NCBI RefSeq assembly: GCF_000814845.2
Contig: NZ_CP010431.2
Span: forward strand, 2,728,001 to 2,792,000
Direction: 5' to 3'
Source: Pandoraea sputorum
GTDB lineage: Bacteria; Pseudomonadota; Gammaproteobacteria; Burkholderiales; Burkholderiaceae
Length of the DNA stretch: 64,000 nucleotides
Shown: positions 17,456 to 25,270 of the stretch, one piece after another
Numbering within the stretch: position 1 is the stretch's first letter
Layout: the number at the start of each line of letters is the position of its first letter
Made by a program: the position numbers and the translations under genes
The notes under the pieces: generated by a model
What the model was told of the DNA's origin: nothing
The model's database searches: none
What the model saw: the letters and a program-made list of their open reading frames with translations, nothing else

Positions 17456-17484
17456 CTGCCGGACGACAGCAACGTTGGCCAGCC
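17456..17484 (+). repeat. left outer end repeat of a 2.4-kb element
   Basis: A 29-base segment beginning CTGCCGGACGACAG and ending GGCCAGCC. It matches the inverted segment at 19820-19848 at 25 of 29 positions. It may continue into a degenerate adjacent copy (GGAAGCAACC). Confidence 0.6.
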
Positions 17485-17557
17485 GGAAGCAACCCTAATC
17501 ATTTGAATTTTATTGAAATTCCCAGCAAGAATGCATATTTGAGCGTCCTGATCCGTG

Positions 17558-17573
17558 CAGCAACGTTGGCCAG
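17558..17573 (+). repeat. left inner copy of the end repeat
   Basis: An exact 16-base copy of CAGCAACGTTGGCCAG, also present at 17467-17482, 91 bases away and in the same orientation. A diverged inverted copy lies at 19796-19815. Confidence 0.6.
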
Positions 17574-17946
17574 TTGTCAGCTTCGCGTAGCAACTTGAGG
17601 CAGGTGACATTCCAAAGGGGAAACGAAGGGCAGGTGTCGCTCTCGGCGTCGGAACAACGGACAGTCGAACGGATGATGGTCGTAGGAAAGATCAAATCGG
17701 ATTGTGTAACTGCCTCTATCACGAGCAACTCAAATGCAGAACACTGGTGTTACTTGGTACCGCGTTTGTCGAGTTCTTTCACCAATGCACACAAGTGTCG
17801 CCGTACGTGGCGTGCGATGTAGCGAATCAATTTTAATCCGACACCAGCAGGGCGGTCGCTTGTGGCCGATAACGGGTGACCGCTTTCGACCCTCACGCGC
17901 CTTTCGGCATTTTGCGTCAAATGTCTGATCGGTGGTCGAAATCTGA

Positions 17947-18951
17947 CTAAAGGTCAATCGGGGGCGGCAGATGCGCGTGGACAAAGCGAGCCACTTCGGC
18001 GCGCAACTCCATGTCTTCTGGCGCGCCCATGAAACCGCCATGAGGCATTGCTTCGAAGATGTGTAGCTCGCAGGGAACGTTGACGCGGCGCAGGGCGCGG
18101 TGCAGTCGAACGGCGTTCGACAGGAACAGGTCGCGCGTGCCGCTCTGGACAAAGGTCGGCACAAAACCCCGGGAGAAATCGCCGAACAGCGGCGACAGAT
18201 AGGGATGAGCCAGATCGGCATCCGCCGCATACAACAGGTTGTTAGACATAAGCGGTCTGGGCAGCAATACGTCGACGAGCTGGTTTAGTACGAAGCTGTC
18301 GCCGGACTCGGTCAAATCCACTTCCGGCGACAGCAACACCAGCGCTGCCGGCAGTGGTAGCCCTTCGTCGCGCGCGCGCAGCAGCATGGCTGCGGCCAGA
18401 TTGCCGCCGGCGGACCGGCCGCCGACGATGATATTGCGCGGCGAATACTGTTGCAGCAGACGCCGGTACACCGCCATGCAGTCGTCCAGCGCGGCCGGAT
18501 ACGGGTGCTCCGGCGGCATGCGGTAATCGATGCCCCAGCAGCGGAGGCCCAACTGGTCGGCGTGCATTTGCGCACCGATACGGCAAACTGCGCCACCGCC
18601 GAAGACCAAGCCGCCGCCATGCAGATCAACATAGATCGCGTCCTCGACCAGAGGGTTTGTCGGTGCGGCGATGTGTACTGTGGCGCCATCAACCTCCACG
18701 GTTTCCACGCTCGCGCGCAACTGGCCGGCCATCTGGGCCATCGCGGCCCCGTATTGCGCGTCGGCAGCGGCCTTCAAGCGCATCCAGCCGTCGAAGTCCT
18801 CCGGGTGGGGCGGGCAGTGCAACGCATTTAGCGGCATGCCGTCGGCATTGACGAGGCGGCGCAGCGCGGCTTGGGCCTCGACGCTGATACTGTGAGGAAA
18901 GGGGATGTCACGGGCCGGAACTCGGACTCCGTCGGCCGGGATCGTGTTCAT
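17947..18951 (-). CDS. alpha/beta hydrolase, hormone-sensitive-lipase (HGGG) family esterase
   Basis: 334 residues. The oxyanion-hole motif is DLHGGGLVFGGG. The nucleophile elbow is GGRSAGG (an Arg replaces the common Asp of GDSAG). The acid lies near SGTRDLF, and the histidine is in MPHGGF. There is no signal peptide, so it is a cytosolic carboxylesterase of unknown substrate. The ATG at 18951 has GAAGGA upstream. It begins 13 bases after the TetR stop on the same strand, so regulator and enzyme form an operon. Both genes sit between inverted repeats and were probably acquired together. Confidence 0.9.
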   Translation of the reverse strand: MNTIPADGVRVPARDIPFPHSISVEAQAALRRLVNADGMPLNALHCPPHPEDFDGWMRLKAAADAQYGAAMAQMAGQLRASVETVEVDGATVHIAAPTNPLVEDAIYVDLHGGGLVFGGGAVCRIGAQMHADQLGLRCWGIDYRMPPEHPYPAALDDCMAVYRRLLQQYSPRNIIVGGRSAGGNLAAAMLLRARDEGLPLPAALVLLSPEVDLTESGDSFVLNQLVDVLLPRPLMSNNLLYAADADLAHPYLSPLFGDFSRGFVPTFVQSGTRDLFLSNAVRLHRALRRVNVPCELHIFEAMPHGGFMGAPEDMELRAEVARFVHAHLPPPIDL

Positions 18952-18964
18952 GGCAAATCCTTCT

Positions 18965-19546
18965 TTAAAGTGCGTCAGGGCTGGACGGCCAGTGCTGTAG
19001 CGCCACATGCAGGGCCTCCAGACTGCGCCGCCAAGAGGTTTCGGCATCGGGCGCGCTATGCGCGAATGCGGTTGACAGTTCGAGCGTTGCATAGCCCATG
19101 AAAAAACTGCCGAGAAAGCGGATGGCATGGACCTGTTCGGCCTCGGGCAACGCGTAGCCACGCAGCACCGCGCGACTCAATTGCGCCAGTTGTGGGCCGG
19201 CACTGGCAGCAGCGAGTTCAGGCGCCAGTTGGTAGCGGGCGGCGGCGAAGCGGCCGGGGTGTCGATGCGCATAGTCGCGATGGACATCGGCCAGCGCCCA
19301 CAGCGCGTCCTTGCCAGCACGGCCAGCGATCGCTTCGGTGGCGGCGTCGGCAAGTTGCCGTAGAGCAAACAGAGCAATCTGGCATTTCAGCGCGTCCAGA
19401 TTTTTTACGTGGGAGTAGAGGCTGGCGAGCCGGACATTGAACCTGCGCGCCACTGCGGCGCCAGTCAGTTGTTCGAAGCCGATTTCGTCGGCCAGTTCGG
19501 CCCCGCCTTCCACGAGCCGGGCGACCGTCAATCCTGTCTTGGTCAT
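18965..19546 (-). CDS. TetR family regulator with WHG-type C-terminus
   Basis: 193 residues. The N-terminal HTH reads VARLVEGGAELADEIGFEQLTGAAVARRFNVRLASLYSHV-N. The C-terminal domain resembles the TetR WHG group (DVHRDYAHRHPGRFAAARYQ). GAGGAA precedes the ATG at 19546. It lies upstream of the esterase in one operon. Two palindromes at 19566-19600, just upstream, are probable autoregulatory operators. Confidence 0.9.
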   Translation of the reverse strand: MTKTGLTVARLVEGGAELADEIGFEQLTGAAVARRFNVRLASLYSHVKNLDALKCQIALFALRQLADAATEAIAGRAGKDALWALADVHRDYAHRHPGRFAAARYQLAPELAAASAGPQLAQLSRAVLRGYALPEAEQVHAIRFLGSFFMGYATLELSTAFAHSAPDAETSWRRSLEALHVALQHWPSSPDAL

Positions 19547-19565
19547 TGAGTTCCTCGCCACAAAA

Positions 19566-19600
19566 CTAATAGTATTAGGTTTTTTCCTAACTGTATTAGG
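19566..19600. promoter_or_regulatory. two tandem TetR operator-like palindromes
   Basis: CTAATAGTATTAG (19566-19578) is a palindrome around a central G. CCTAACTGTATTAGG (19586-19600) has 5-bp outer arms. Their centres are 21 bp apart, two helical turns, and 20-55 bases from the tetR start codon. Confidence 0.68.
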
Positions 19601-19795
19601 ACTCAGCCGTAGAGTCAAATTGTGCGGGGATACATGCACGTGATCTGAACGAGCATGTGCTCGGAACGAGACAGGTATCGGAGTGTCGCGAGAAATTGAA
19701 CTAGGCGTCCATATCCACGACCGCAACAAGAGGCAAGTAACTAGCGACAACGAGCAACTAGAGGCATGCGTCTGTGGGATTTGGATTTCCGCGAA

Positions 19796-19815
19796 CACCT
19801 GGCCATCGTTGCTCC
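19796..19815 (-). repeat. right inner copy of the end repeat (inverted)
   Basis: Read on the minus strand it is GGAGCAACGATGGCCAGGTG, a diverged counterpart of the left inner copy and its flanks (about 18 of 22 matching). Confidence 0.5.
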
Positions 19816-19819
19816 CACT

Positions 19820-19848
19820 GGCTGGTCAAAGTTACTGCCGTCCGGCAG
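19820..19848 (-). repeat. right outer end repeat (inverted)
   Basis: Read on the minus strand it begins CTGCCGGACGGCAG and ends TTGACCAGCC. It matches the left outer repeat at 25 of 29 positions. Confidence 0.6.
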
Positions 19849-19926
19849 CGGTTGGGGCCGCTGCAAATTGAGACCCGTCGATGTGTCCGGGCAGGTTATA
19901 GATCTGGATGCTCGGGAGTGTCCTAA

Positions 19927-19954
19927 ATTTAACATAATGTACATTATGCGAATA
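19927..19954 (-). other. dif: dif-like XerCD recombination site (chromosome dimer resolution)
   Basis: On the minus strand the 28 bases read as an 11-bp XerC arm TATTCGCATAA, hexamer TGTACA, and XerD arm TTATGTTAAAT. The XerD arm is identical to that of E. coli dif. The XerC arm shares its inner seven bases, and the hexamer differs by one base (TGTATA in E. coli), giving 24 of 28 overall. Within it, CATAATGTACATTATG is a perfect palindrome. Such sites sit opposite the replication origin, where XerC and XerD resolve chromosome dimers under FtsK. No second copy was seen in the window. Confidence 0.85.
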
Positions 19955-19980
19955 TACGGTATGTATTTGGAGGTTGCGTC

Positions 19981-20052
19981 ATGACACGATTTCGGCCGAT
20001 CTCGGGTGCAACAGCCAGGATTGACATGCTTAGGAAAGCTACAAGCTCTTGA
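19981..20052 (+). CDS. tiny ORF with strong ribosome-binding site
   Basis: ATG at 19981 is preceded by TTGGAGG with 7-base spacing and opens a 23-residue frame (MTRFRPISG..., ends ATSS). The strong site suggests real translation, but the peptide matches nothing known to me. It could be a leader peptide or the 5' remnant of a gene broken by rearrangement next to dif. Confidence 0.3.
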   Translation: MTRFRPISGATARIDMLRKATSS

Positions 20053-20413
20053 TCCTCCTCGCTTGAGTTGAAACGCACAACAAGGAACTCGCTTTTCGGG
20101 GGCAAGCTCAGTCATTCCCGATTGACAGTCGTTAAAACGTGTGAAAGTATTCGCGGGATTAAATGGTTGCCGAATATAACAAGAACGCTGCGTCGATCGA
20201 CGGCGCAAGCCAATATAACGGGGTTGTCCGAATGCTTCGTACTGCGTTTCAGACGTCATACGCCTTTGCGCGAGCGCAACTTTCCTTTGCTGCACGGCAA
20301 GGCAACGCCATTTCGACATTTTCTGTCGCACCCGACCGACTCATCGCCGTATCTCGCGTCTTGACGCACTAGCGTCTGCACGCCCTCCCGACTTACGCAC
20401 CGAATATCAACGG

Positions 20414-20438
20414 ACTTCGCCCGCATGGCGGAGTTTTT
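20414..20438 (+). terminator. terminator-like hairpin upstream of the autotransporter
   Basis: ACTTCGCC (20414-20421) pairs with GGCGGAGT (20427-20434) around CGCAT, followed by TTTT-G-T. No gene reads into it from the left, so it may end a small RNA or act as an attenuator in the autotransporter leader, 84 bases before the start. Confidence 0.5.
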
Positions 20439-20522
20439 GTGTTGGCTTCACGGGCGTTAGGCCCGGGGGCGTACCGAATCCAGGGTCCGTCGCAATAAAA
20501 GAATACTCATTAGGGGAAGCAA

Positions 20523-23500
20523 ATGAATCACGTCTACCGCGTGGTGTGGAGCGTCGCTCTTGGCATGTATCAGGTCGCATCGGAAATTGCCTGCGGCCAT
20601 AGTGGCAAGTCACGATCGGTGGACCGTCGCCAGACACGCAAGGCGGCAGCCGCTGCGGCACTGGTCGCACTCTCAGGCGTGGTTCAGGCGGTGCCCGCGC
20701 CCTACGCGGGGATACTCACGCAGTCTGATAACAACGGGTTCGCGCTTTCTCCCGGCAACGCAATGGGGTGGTTCCCCGTATGGGACTGGAACGGTACCGA
20801 TCTGAACATCACGATGACCGGCGTCAAGACCGTGAGTTTCAACAACCTGACTGGGCAGATCCAGGTGGGTGCTGGGGCTGCAATATACGGTGGCTCAGAG
20901 GGTATTGTCATCACGGCAACTAGCCTGCTGTCGAACCTGTCGACGCTGACGAACAACGGTACCGTGTCGGGCTCGCAAACCGGCGTGACCGTGGCCGGGG
21001 CGTTGGGTTCGATTGCCAACAATGGCCTGATTTCGAATGGGCTGTTTAACGCCGCTGCCGTTCAGGTGTCGGGGACTGTCGGAACGCTGACTAACACCGG
21101 CGCCATCACCGGCGCAAGCGATCGCGGCAATGGCATTACCGTGGCACCGGCGGACCCTGCTCTGCCTGCCCTGCTCAACCGTATTGACAATACCGGTACG
21201 ATTTCCGGTGGCACGAACGGTATTAACAACGCGGGCGGGACGATCGGTACGATCTCGAACAACGTTGCCGGAACCGTAACAGGCACGATCAAGGGGCAAG
21301 TCGGCATTGTCAATACGACCAACTACCTCAACGGTACCCTCGTGGCCGGCTCGCTCGATCGGCTCGAGAACTCCGGCCTGATAACGGGAACGGACGTCGG
21401 TATTGCCAACGCGTCGACGATCGGCACGATTCACAACAATGCATCGGGTTTGATCTCGGGCACCAGCTCCTACGGGATTCGCAACGCGCTCGGCCAGATC
21501 TCCGCAATCGAGAACAGCGGCAATATCACGGGGGGCATCATCGGTGTCCAGAACCTGGCGACGATCACATCGGTCGATAACGTCGGCCAGATTTCCGGCG
21601 TATCCACCGGATTGGCCAACACTTCGCATATCAGCACATTAACCAATTCGGGCACGATTGCCGCGACCGATGTCTCGGTGGATGCGATGGGGCTGGTTAG
21701 CACCGGCCAGTTCGGCGCGCTTAGCAATAGCGGACTGATTAGCGGATTTAACGCCCTTGTGAATCAAGCGCCGGGCAATGGTGCGTCGGCTACGCTGGGC
21801 ACGCTCACGAACAGCGGCACGATTGCTGGCGCTGGTGGCACGATTTCCAGCGCAGCGCATGGCGTGGCGAATTACGGTGGCACCATCGGTACGATCAACA
21901 ACCTCGCCAGTGGCAAGATCACGGCGACCGGCACCAATCTGCCTGCCGGGGTTTACAACAGTGCTTCGGTCATCGGTGGCACGATGTACGGCGGTACGAT
22001 CAACGCGATCAACAACGCGGGTCTGATCACGGGCGATTACTACGCGATCTATAACACCGACCGTATCAATACGATTAACAACCTCGCCGGTGGCGTGATC
22101 ACGGCGTCTGGCGGCGCGATCTCGAATCAGGACCTCAACGGCAGCATCGGCCAGATCAACAACGCGGGCACCATCGGCGGCTGGATCATCAACCGCTCGG
22201 TCAACGATATGCGCATCAGTGGCGCCACCGACTCGACGTTCGGTACGCTCACGGGCGTTGGCGGCGGTGTCGGTACTATCGTGAGCACCAGCGCCGATGT
22301 GCACTTCAACGGCGGCAACCTGCTGGTCAACGACAACTTCGACCTGAACGGTACGCGTACGGCTTACAACGATGCGTCGGTGCTGCAAGTCAATCGCGCG
22401 CTTCAGGTCGCGGGTAACTATGCGCAGGCAACGGGCGCAACGCTGCAAATCGGCGTGGCAAACAACGCAGTGACGACGGGCGACATGACCACCGACAGCG
22501 GCTACGGCCGCCTGGTGGTGAGCGGCAACACCACTCTCGCCGTGGGCTCGAATGTCGCGCTGCAATCGCTAGGCTATTCGTTTGCCGCCGGGCAGCGCTA
22601 TGTGGTGATCGACACCGCCGGTACCGCCAACTACAACGCGGATTCGCTGGTGTACAAGGTCAACGGTTCGACGACGCTTGCTGCAACCGGTGCTGCCGTG
22701 ACCAACGGCACGCATCAGAATCTGGTGGTGACCCTCGCCCAAGGCTCGGGAAACAACGGTGGAACGCCGAGCGGTGGTAACGGTGGCAATAGCGGTGGCA
22801 ATAACGGCGGTAACAACGGCGGCAACAACGGTGGCAGCGAAGGCGGCAACAACGGCGGCACTACGCCGGCGTTCGACCCGCGCAGTTATGCCACCATCGC
22901 ATCCAACCCGAATGCCGTCTCGTCGCTGCGCGGGCTGCTCGGCTACACCGGCGTGAGCGACCTGCGGTTGCTAAACCTGTACAACGCGACACTGGGTTCG
23001 CTCAGCGATAACTCGACGAGTTCGGCTAACCGCGTTGGCCAGCAACTGGCACCGGTTCAGCACATCCGTGCCGCAGGTGCCGCGACGATCGACGCGTTGG
23101 GTGTGGTGAACACACACGTCAATAGCCTGCGCCTTGCACAGGCGGGCGGCACGGGCGTGGCCACGGGCGATGGCGCGTCGAATTGGGGAGTGTGGGGTGA
23201 GGCGTTTGGTGGTCACGCCAGCCAGTCGGCACGTGATGATGTCGATGGTTACAGCAGCAATTACGGCGGCCTGTTGGTCGGTGCCGACCGTGCCTTCGGC
23301 GATCACTGGCGTGCCGGTGGTGCGTTCCAGTTCTCGCGCACGGTCATCAACAACGACGGCAGCACGTCGGGCAACAACACGAGCGTGAATGGTTACGGGC
23401 TGATCGGCTATGCCACCTTCACGGGCCAGCCGTGGTACGTGAACGTATCGGGTTCGGCGGTGATGCAACGCTACAACTCGACGCGTATGGTGTCGATGCA

Positions 23501-24023
23501 AGGCTTCAACGGCGTTGCGAGCGGCAGCTCCAACGGTCAGCAATATGTGGCCAGTGCCGAGTTCGGTTATCCGCTGGCAGTCGGTCGCGCAGTAGTTACG
23601 CCGCTGGCGAACCTCACGTATAGCTATCTGAACCAGAACAGCTACACGGAAACTGGCGGCAACGGCACAGCGCTGTCGGTGAGCAGCGCGTCTGCGAGCT
23701 CGGTGCGCAGCGCGTTGGGTGCGAAGTTTGCACTGCCGTTCGATACGTCCTATGGCAGCCTGGTGCCGGAATTGAGCGTGCGTTGGGTGCACGAGTACAA
23801 CCGTACGCGTTTGGCCACCGGGGCAAGCTTCGCTGCAGACCCGATCGGCCAGACGGGCTTCACGACAGTGGGCGCGACGCCGGTGTCTGACCTGGCGGAT
23901 ATTTCGTTAGGACTCACGCTCCTGCGTGCGAACAACCTGAGCGCCTCGGTTCGCTACCAGTTGCAAGCCGGTTCGGGCTTCATCTCCCACACGGGTATCG
24001 TGCGCGTGCAACAGCGTTTCTAA
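20523..24023 (+). CDS. large autotransporter (type V secretion) outer-membrane protein
   Basis: 1166 residues. The extended signal peptide region (ESPR: MNHVYRVVWSVALGMYQVASE) is followed by a classical signal core ending near VVQAVPA. A passenger of about 60-740 is built of degenerate repeats of the TLTNNGTISG / INNAGLITG type, predicting a beta-helix. A Gly/Asn linker (NGGNNGGNNGG..., about 745-785) precedes the C-terminal beta-barrel (about 885-1166), which starts at GVWGEAFGG and ends in RVQQRF, the terminal Phe required for BamA recognition. The likely role is adhesion or biofilm. AGGGGAA precedes the ATG. Confidence 0.93.
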   Translation: MNHVYRVVWSVALGMYQVASEIACGHSGKSRSVDRRQTRKAAAAAALVALSGVVQAVPAPYAGILTQSDNNGFALSPGNAMGWFPVWDWNGTDLNITMTGVKTVSFNNLTGQIQVGAGAAIYGGSEGIVITATSLLSNLSTLTNNGTVSGSQTGVTVAGALGSIANNGLISNGLFNAAAVQVSGTVGTLTNTGAITGASDRGNGITVAPADPALPALLNRIDNTGTISGGTNGINNAGGTIGTISNNVAGTVTGTIKGQVGIVNTTNYLNGTLVAGSLDRLENSGLITGTDVGIANASTIGTIHNNASGLISGTSSYGIRNALGQISAIENSGNITGGIIGVQNLATITSVDNVGQISGVSTGLANTSHISTLTNSGTIAATDVSVDAMGLVSTGQFGALSNSGLISGFNALVNQAPGNGASATLGTLTNSGTIAGAGGTISSAAHGVANYGGTIGTINNLASGKITATGTNLPAGVYNSASVIGGTMYGGTINAINNAGLITGDYYAIYNTDRINTINNLAGGVITASGGAISNQDLNGSIGQINNAGTIGGWIINRSVNDMRISGATDSTFGTLTGVGGGVGTIVSTSADVHFNGGNLLVNDNFDLNGTRTAYNDASVLQVNRALQVAGNYAQATGATLQIGVANNAVTTGDMTTDSGYGRLVVSGNTTLAVGSNVALQSLGYSFAAGQRYVVIDTAGTANYNADSLVYKVNGSTTLAATGAAVTNGTHQNLVVTLAQGSGNNGGTPSGGNGGNSGGNNGGNNGGNNGGSEGGNNGGTTPAFDPRSYATIASNPNAVSSLRGLLGYTGVSDLRLLNLYNATLGSLSDNSTSSANRVGQQLAPVQHIRAAGAATIDALGVVNTHVNSLRLAQAGGTGVATGDGASNWGVWGEAFGGHASQSARDDVDGYSSNYGGLLVGADRAFGDHWRAGGAFQFSRTVINNDGSTSGNNTSVNGYGLIGYATFTGQPWYVNVSGSAVMQRYNSTRMVSMQGFNGVASGSSNGQQYVASAEFGYPLAVGRAVVTPLANLTYSYLNQNSYTETGGNGTALSVSSASASSVRSALGAKFALPFDTSYGSLVPELSVRWVHEYNRTRLATGASFAADPIGQTGFTTVGATPVSDLADISLGLTLLRANNLSASVRYQLQAGSGFISHTGIVRVQQRF

Positions 24024-24027
24024 CTTT

Positions 24028-24074
24028 AGGTGTTGCACCTGCGTTGACCTTTACTGGAAACAGGAGCAACACCT
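24028..24074. terminator. imperfect long stem-loop between convergent genes
   Basis: Arms 24028-24041 and 24061-24074 are complementary at 13 of 14 positions around a 19-base loop. The structure lies between the autotransporter stop and the M20 hydrolase stop and may end both transcripts. No U-tract is present. Confidence 0.5.
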
Positions 24075-24101
24075 CGCGTGTGAGAGCGTCGGCCTACCAG
24101 G

Positions 24102-25250
24102 TCACGCCCCCGCCAACTCCAGCGCGAGCGCACGATAGATGTCGCGTGCGCCCTCCAGTTGGTCGAGCGCGATCGACTCGTCGATGGTGTGCGCGTCTTC
24201 CTCGTTCCCCGGGCCCAGACCAATGGTCGGAATCCCGCGGCGCCCCGCCGATTCCGATCCGTTGGTGCAAAAGCGCCAGGTGCCAAGACTCGCGACGCGG
24301 CCCGCCGACTGAACGGCGCGCCCCGCAGCAGACACCAGCGCGTGATCGTCTGCAATCTGCCACGCAGGCAACCATCGGAAAGGCCGTGCGCAGCAACCGG
24401 TGAATGTCCGCACCTTGTCTCCGGTCACGCTCAGCGTGAAGCGCTCCAGACCCGCAGCGCGCAATTGCACCTCGATCTCCGAGAGCACATCCTGCGACGT
24501 CTCCCCAGGTAGCGTGCGCCGGTCGAAGCGGATCGTCGTCGCCGTCGGAATCATCGAGATCGACGGATACGGTGTCGAGACGATGTCCGTGGGCACCAGC
24601 AGTGCGTTACCCAACGACGCGTGCGTCGGCAACTGAAGATCCTGCAAGGCGATTAGCGCCCGTGCCGCCGCATGCAGCGGATTCTCGCCGCACTCAGGCG
24701 ACGCCGCATGCGCAGGCGTGCCCTCGAACGTCAGCAGAATTTCCATGCGGCCCTTCTGCCCCGACTTGATCTGAAGCTTCGACGGCTCGCAAATCACCAC
24801 CGCTGCGGGCGAGCACCGGTCCAGCACCGGCGCCAACGCGAAGCCTTCGACGACTTCCTCCATCACGCTGGCCGAAACCGCGACGCGCTGCGTCAGACGC
24901 CCCGTCGCCGCAGCCTGCGCTACGCCACACATCGCAGCCGCGATGCCGCCCTTCATGTCGGTGCTGCCACGCCCGTAGAGCCGCCCGTCGCGAATCTCAC
25001 CGCCGAATGGCTCGATCGACCACTCGCCCACCACGGGCACAACATCCATGTGGCCGTCGAACAGCACGGCAACATCCGTATCCGCCGGACCGATAAGGCC
25101 CAGCACCGATCCGTTCTCGTCGCGATGAATCTCGTCGAAGCCGAGATCGCGCATGTGCTGTTCGACCAGCGAGGCCATGCTCCCCTCCTCGCCCGAGAAG
25201 CTCGGCGTGCGCACCATTTCCTGCGTCAGGGCAATAACATCGATCGTCAT
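24102..25250 (-). CDS. ygeY: M20 metallohydrolase, YgeY-like
   Basis: 382 residues of the ArgE/DapE/CPG2 M20 fold. Metal ligand segments are LFDGHMDVVP, YGRGSTDMKGG and MEEVVEG (catalytic Glu pair), with a late H in EDAHTIDES. The sequence and neighbourhood (diaminopropionate ammonia-lyase, carbamoylases) match the YgeY group of E. coli, whose substrate is uncertain and is linked to selenium/purine-type catabolism. The ATG at 25250 was chosen because MTIDVIALTQEMV is the family start; a long upstream extension is not conserved. It is last gene of a six-gene operon. Confidence 0.87.
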   Translation of the reverse strand: MTIDVIALTQEMVRTPSFSGEEGSMASLVEQHMRDLGFDEIHRDENGSVLGLIGPADTDVAVLFDGHMDVVPVVGEWSIEPFGGEIRDGRLYGRGSTDMKGGIAAAMCGVAQAAATGRLTQRVAVSASVMEEVVEGFALAPVLDRCSPAAVVICEPSKLQIKSGQKGRMEILLTFEGTPAHAASPECGENPLHAAARALIALQDLQLPTHASLGNALLVPTDIVSTPYPSISMIPTATTIRFDRRTLPGETSQDVLSEIEVQLRAAGLERFTLSVTGDKVRTFTGCCARPFRWLPAWQIADDHALVSAAGRAVQSAGRVASLGTWRFCTNGSESAGRRGIPTIGLGPGNEEDAHTIDESIALDQLEGARDIYRALALELAGA

Positions 25251-25270
25251 GTCGTCATGTCTCCCGAGGC

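Larger units (their letters stand above)
17443..17946. other. non-coding stretch with repeat copies (mobile-element left end)
   Basis: About 500 bases without a believable gene. It contains CAGCAACGTTGGCCAG twice (17467-17482 and 17558-17573) and a downstream stretch (about 17590-17640) with repeated CAGGTG(A/T)C-like words. This is what an eroded insertion-sequence end looks like. Confidence 0.5.
17456..19848. mobile_element. putative transposase-less cassette carrying hydrolase and TetR genes
   Basis: Two genes (17947-18951 and 18965-19546) lie between inverted outer repeats (25 of 29 identical). Each end also has an inner copy. Multiple terminal repeats are a habit of IS21-type elements, but no IstA/IstB or other transposase is visible. 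The layout fits a mobile insertion cassette moved in trans, or a decayed element. The exact boundaries and target duplication were not determined. Confidence 0.45.
19547..20522. other. long intergenic region containing the dif-like site
   Basis: Nearly 1 kb, visibly AT-richer than its flanks. It holds the TetR operators, the right end repeats of the putative cassette, a dif-like site, a 23-codon ORF and a terminator-like hairpin. No full-length gene, tRNA or other RNA gene is recognisable between 20053 and 20410. Confidence 0.5.

Noticed and set aside
17456..19954. Integration of the hydrolase-TetR region through Xer recombination at dif
   Set aside because: That would leave a dif-like copy on both sides; no second XerC/XerD arm pair was found near 17.4 kb.
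20068..20364. 98-residue open frame left of the autotransporter
   Set aside because: No ribosome-binding site, no recognisable domain, and it sits in an otherwise non-coding AT-rich region.
21639..22565. 308-residue frame antisense to the autotransporter passenger
   Set aside because: It arises from the repetitive passenger sequence read backwards; there is no start context and no domain.
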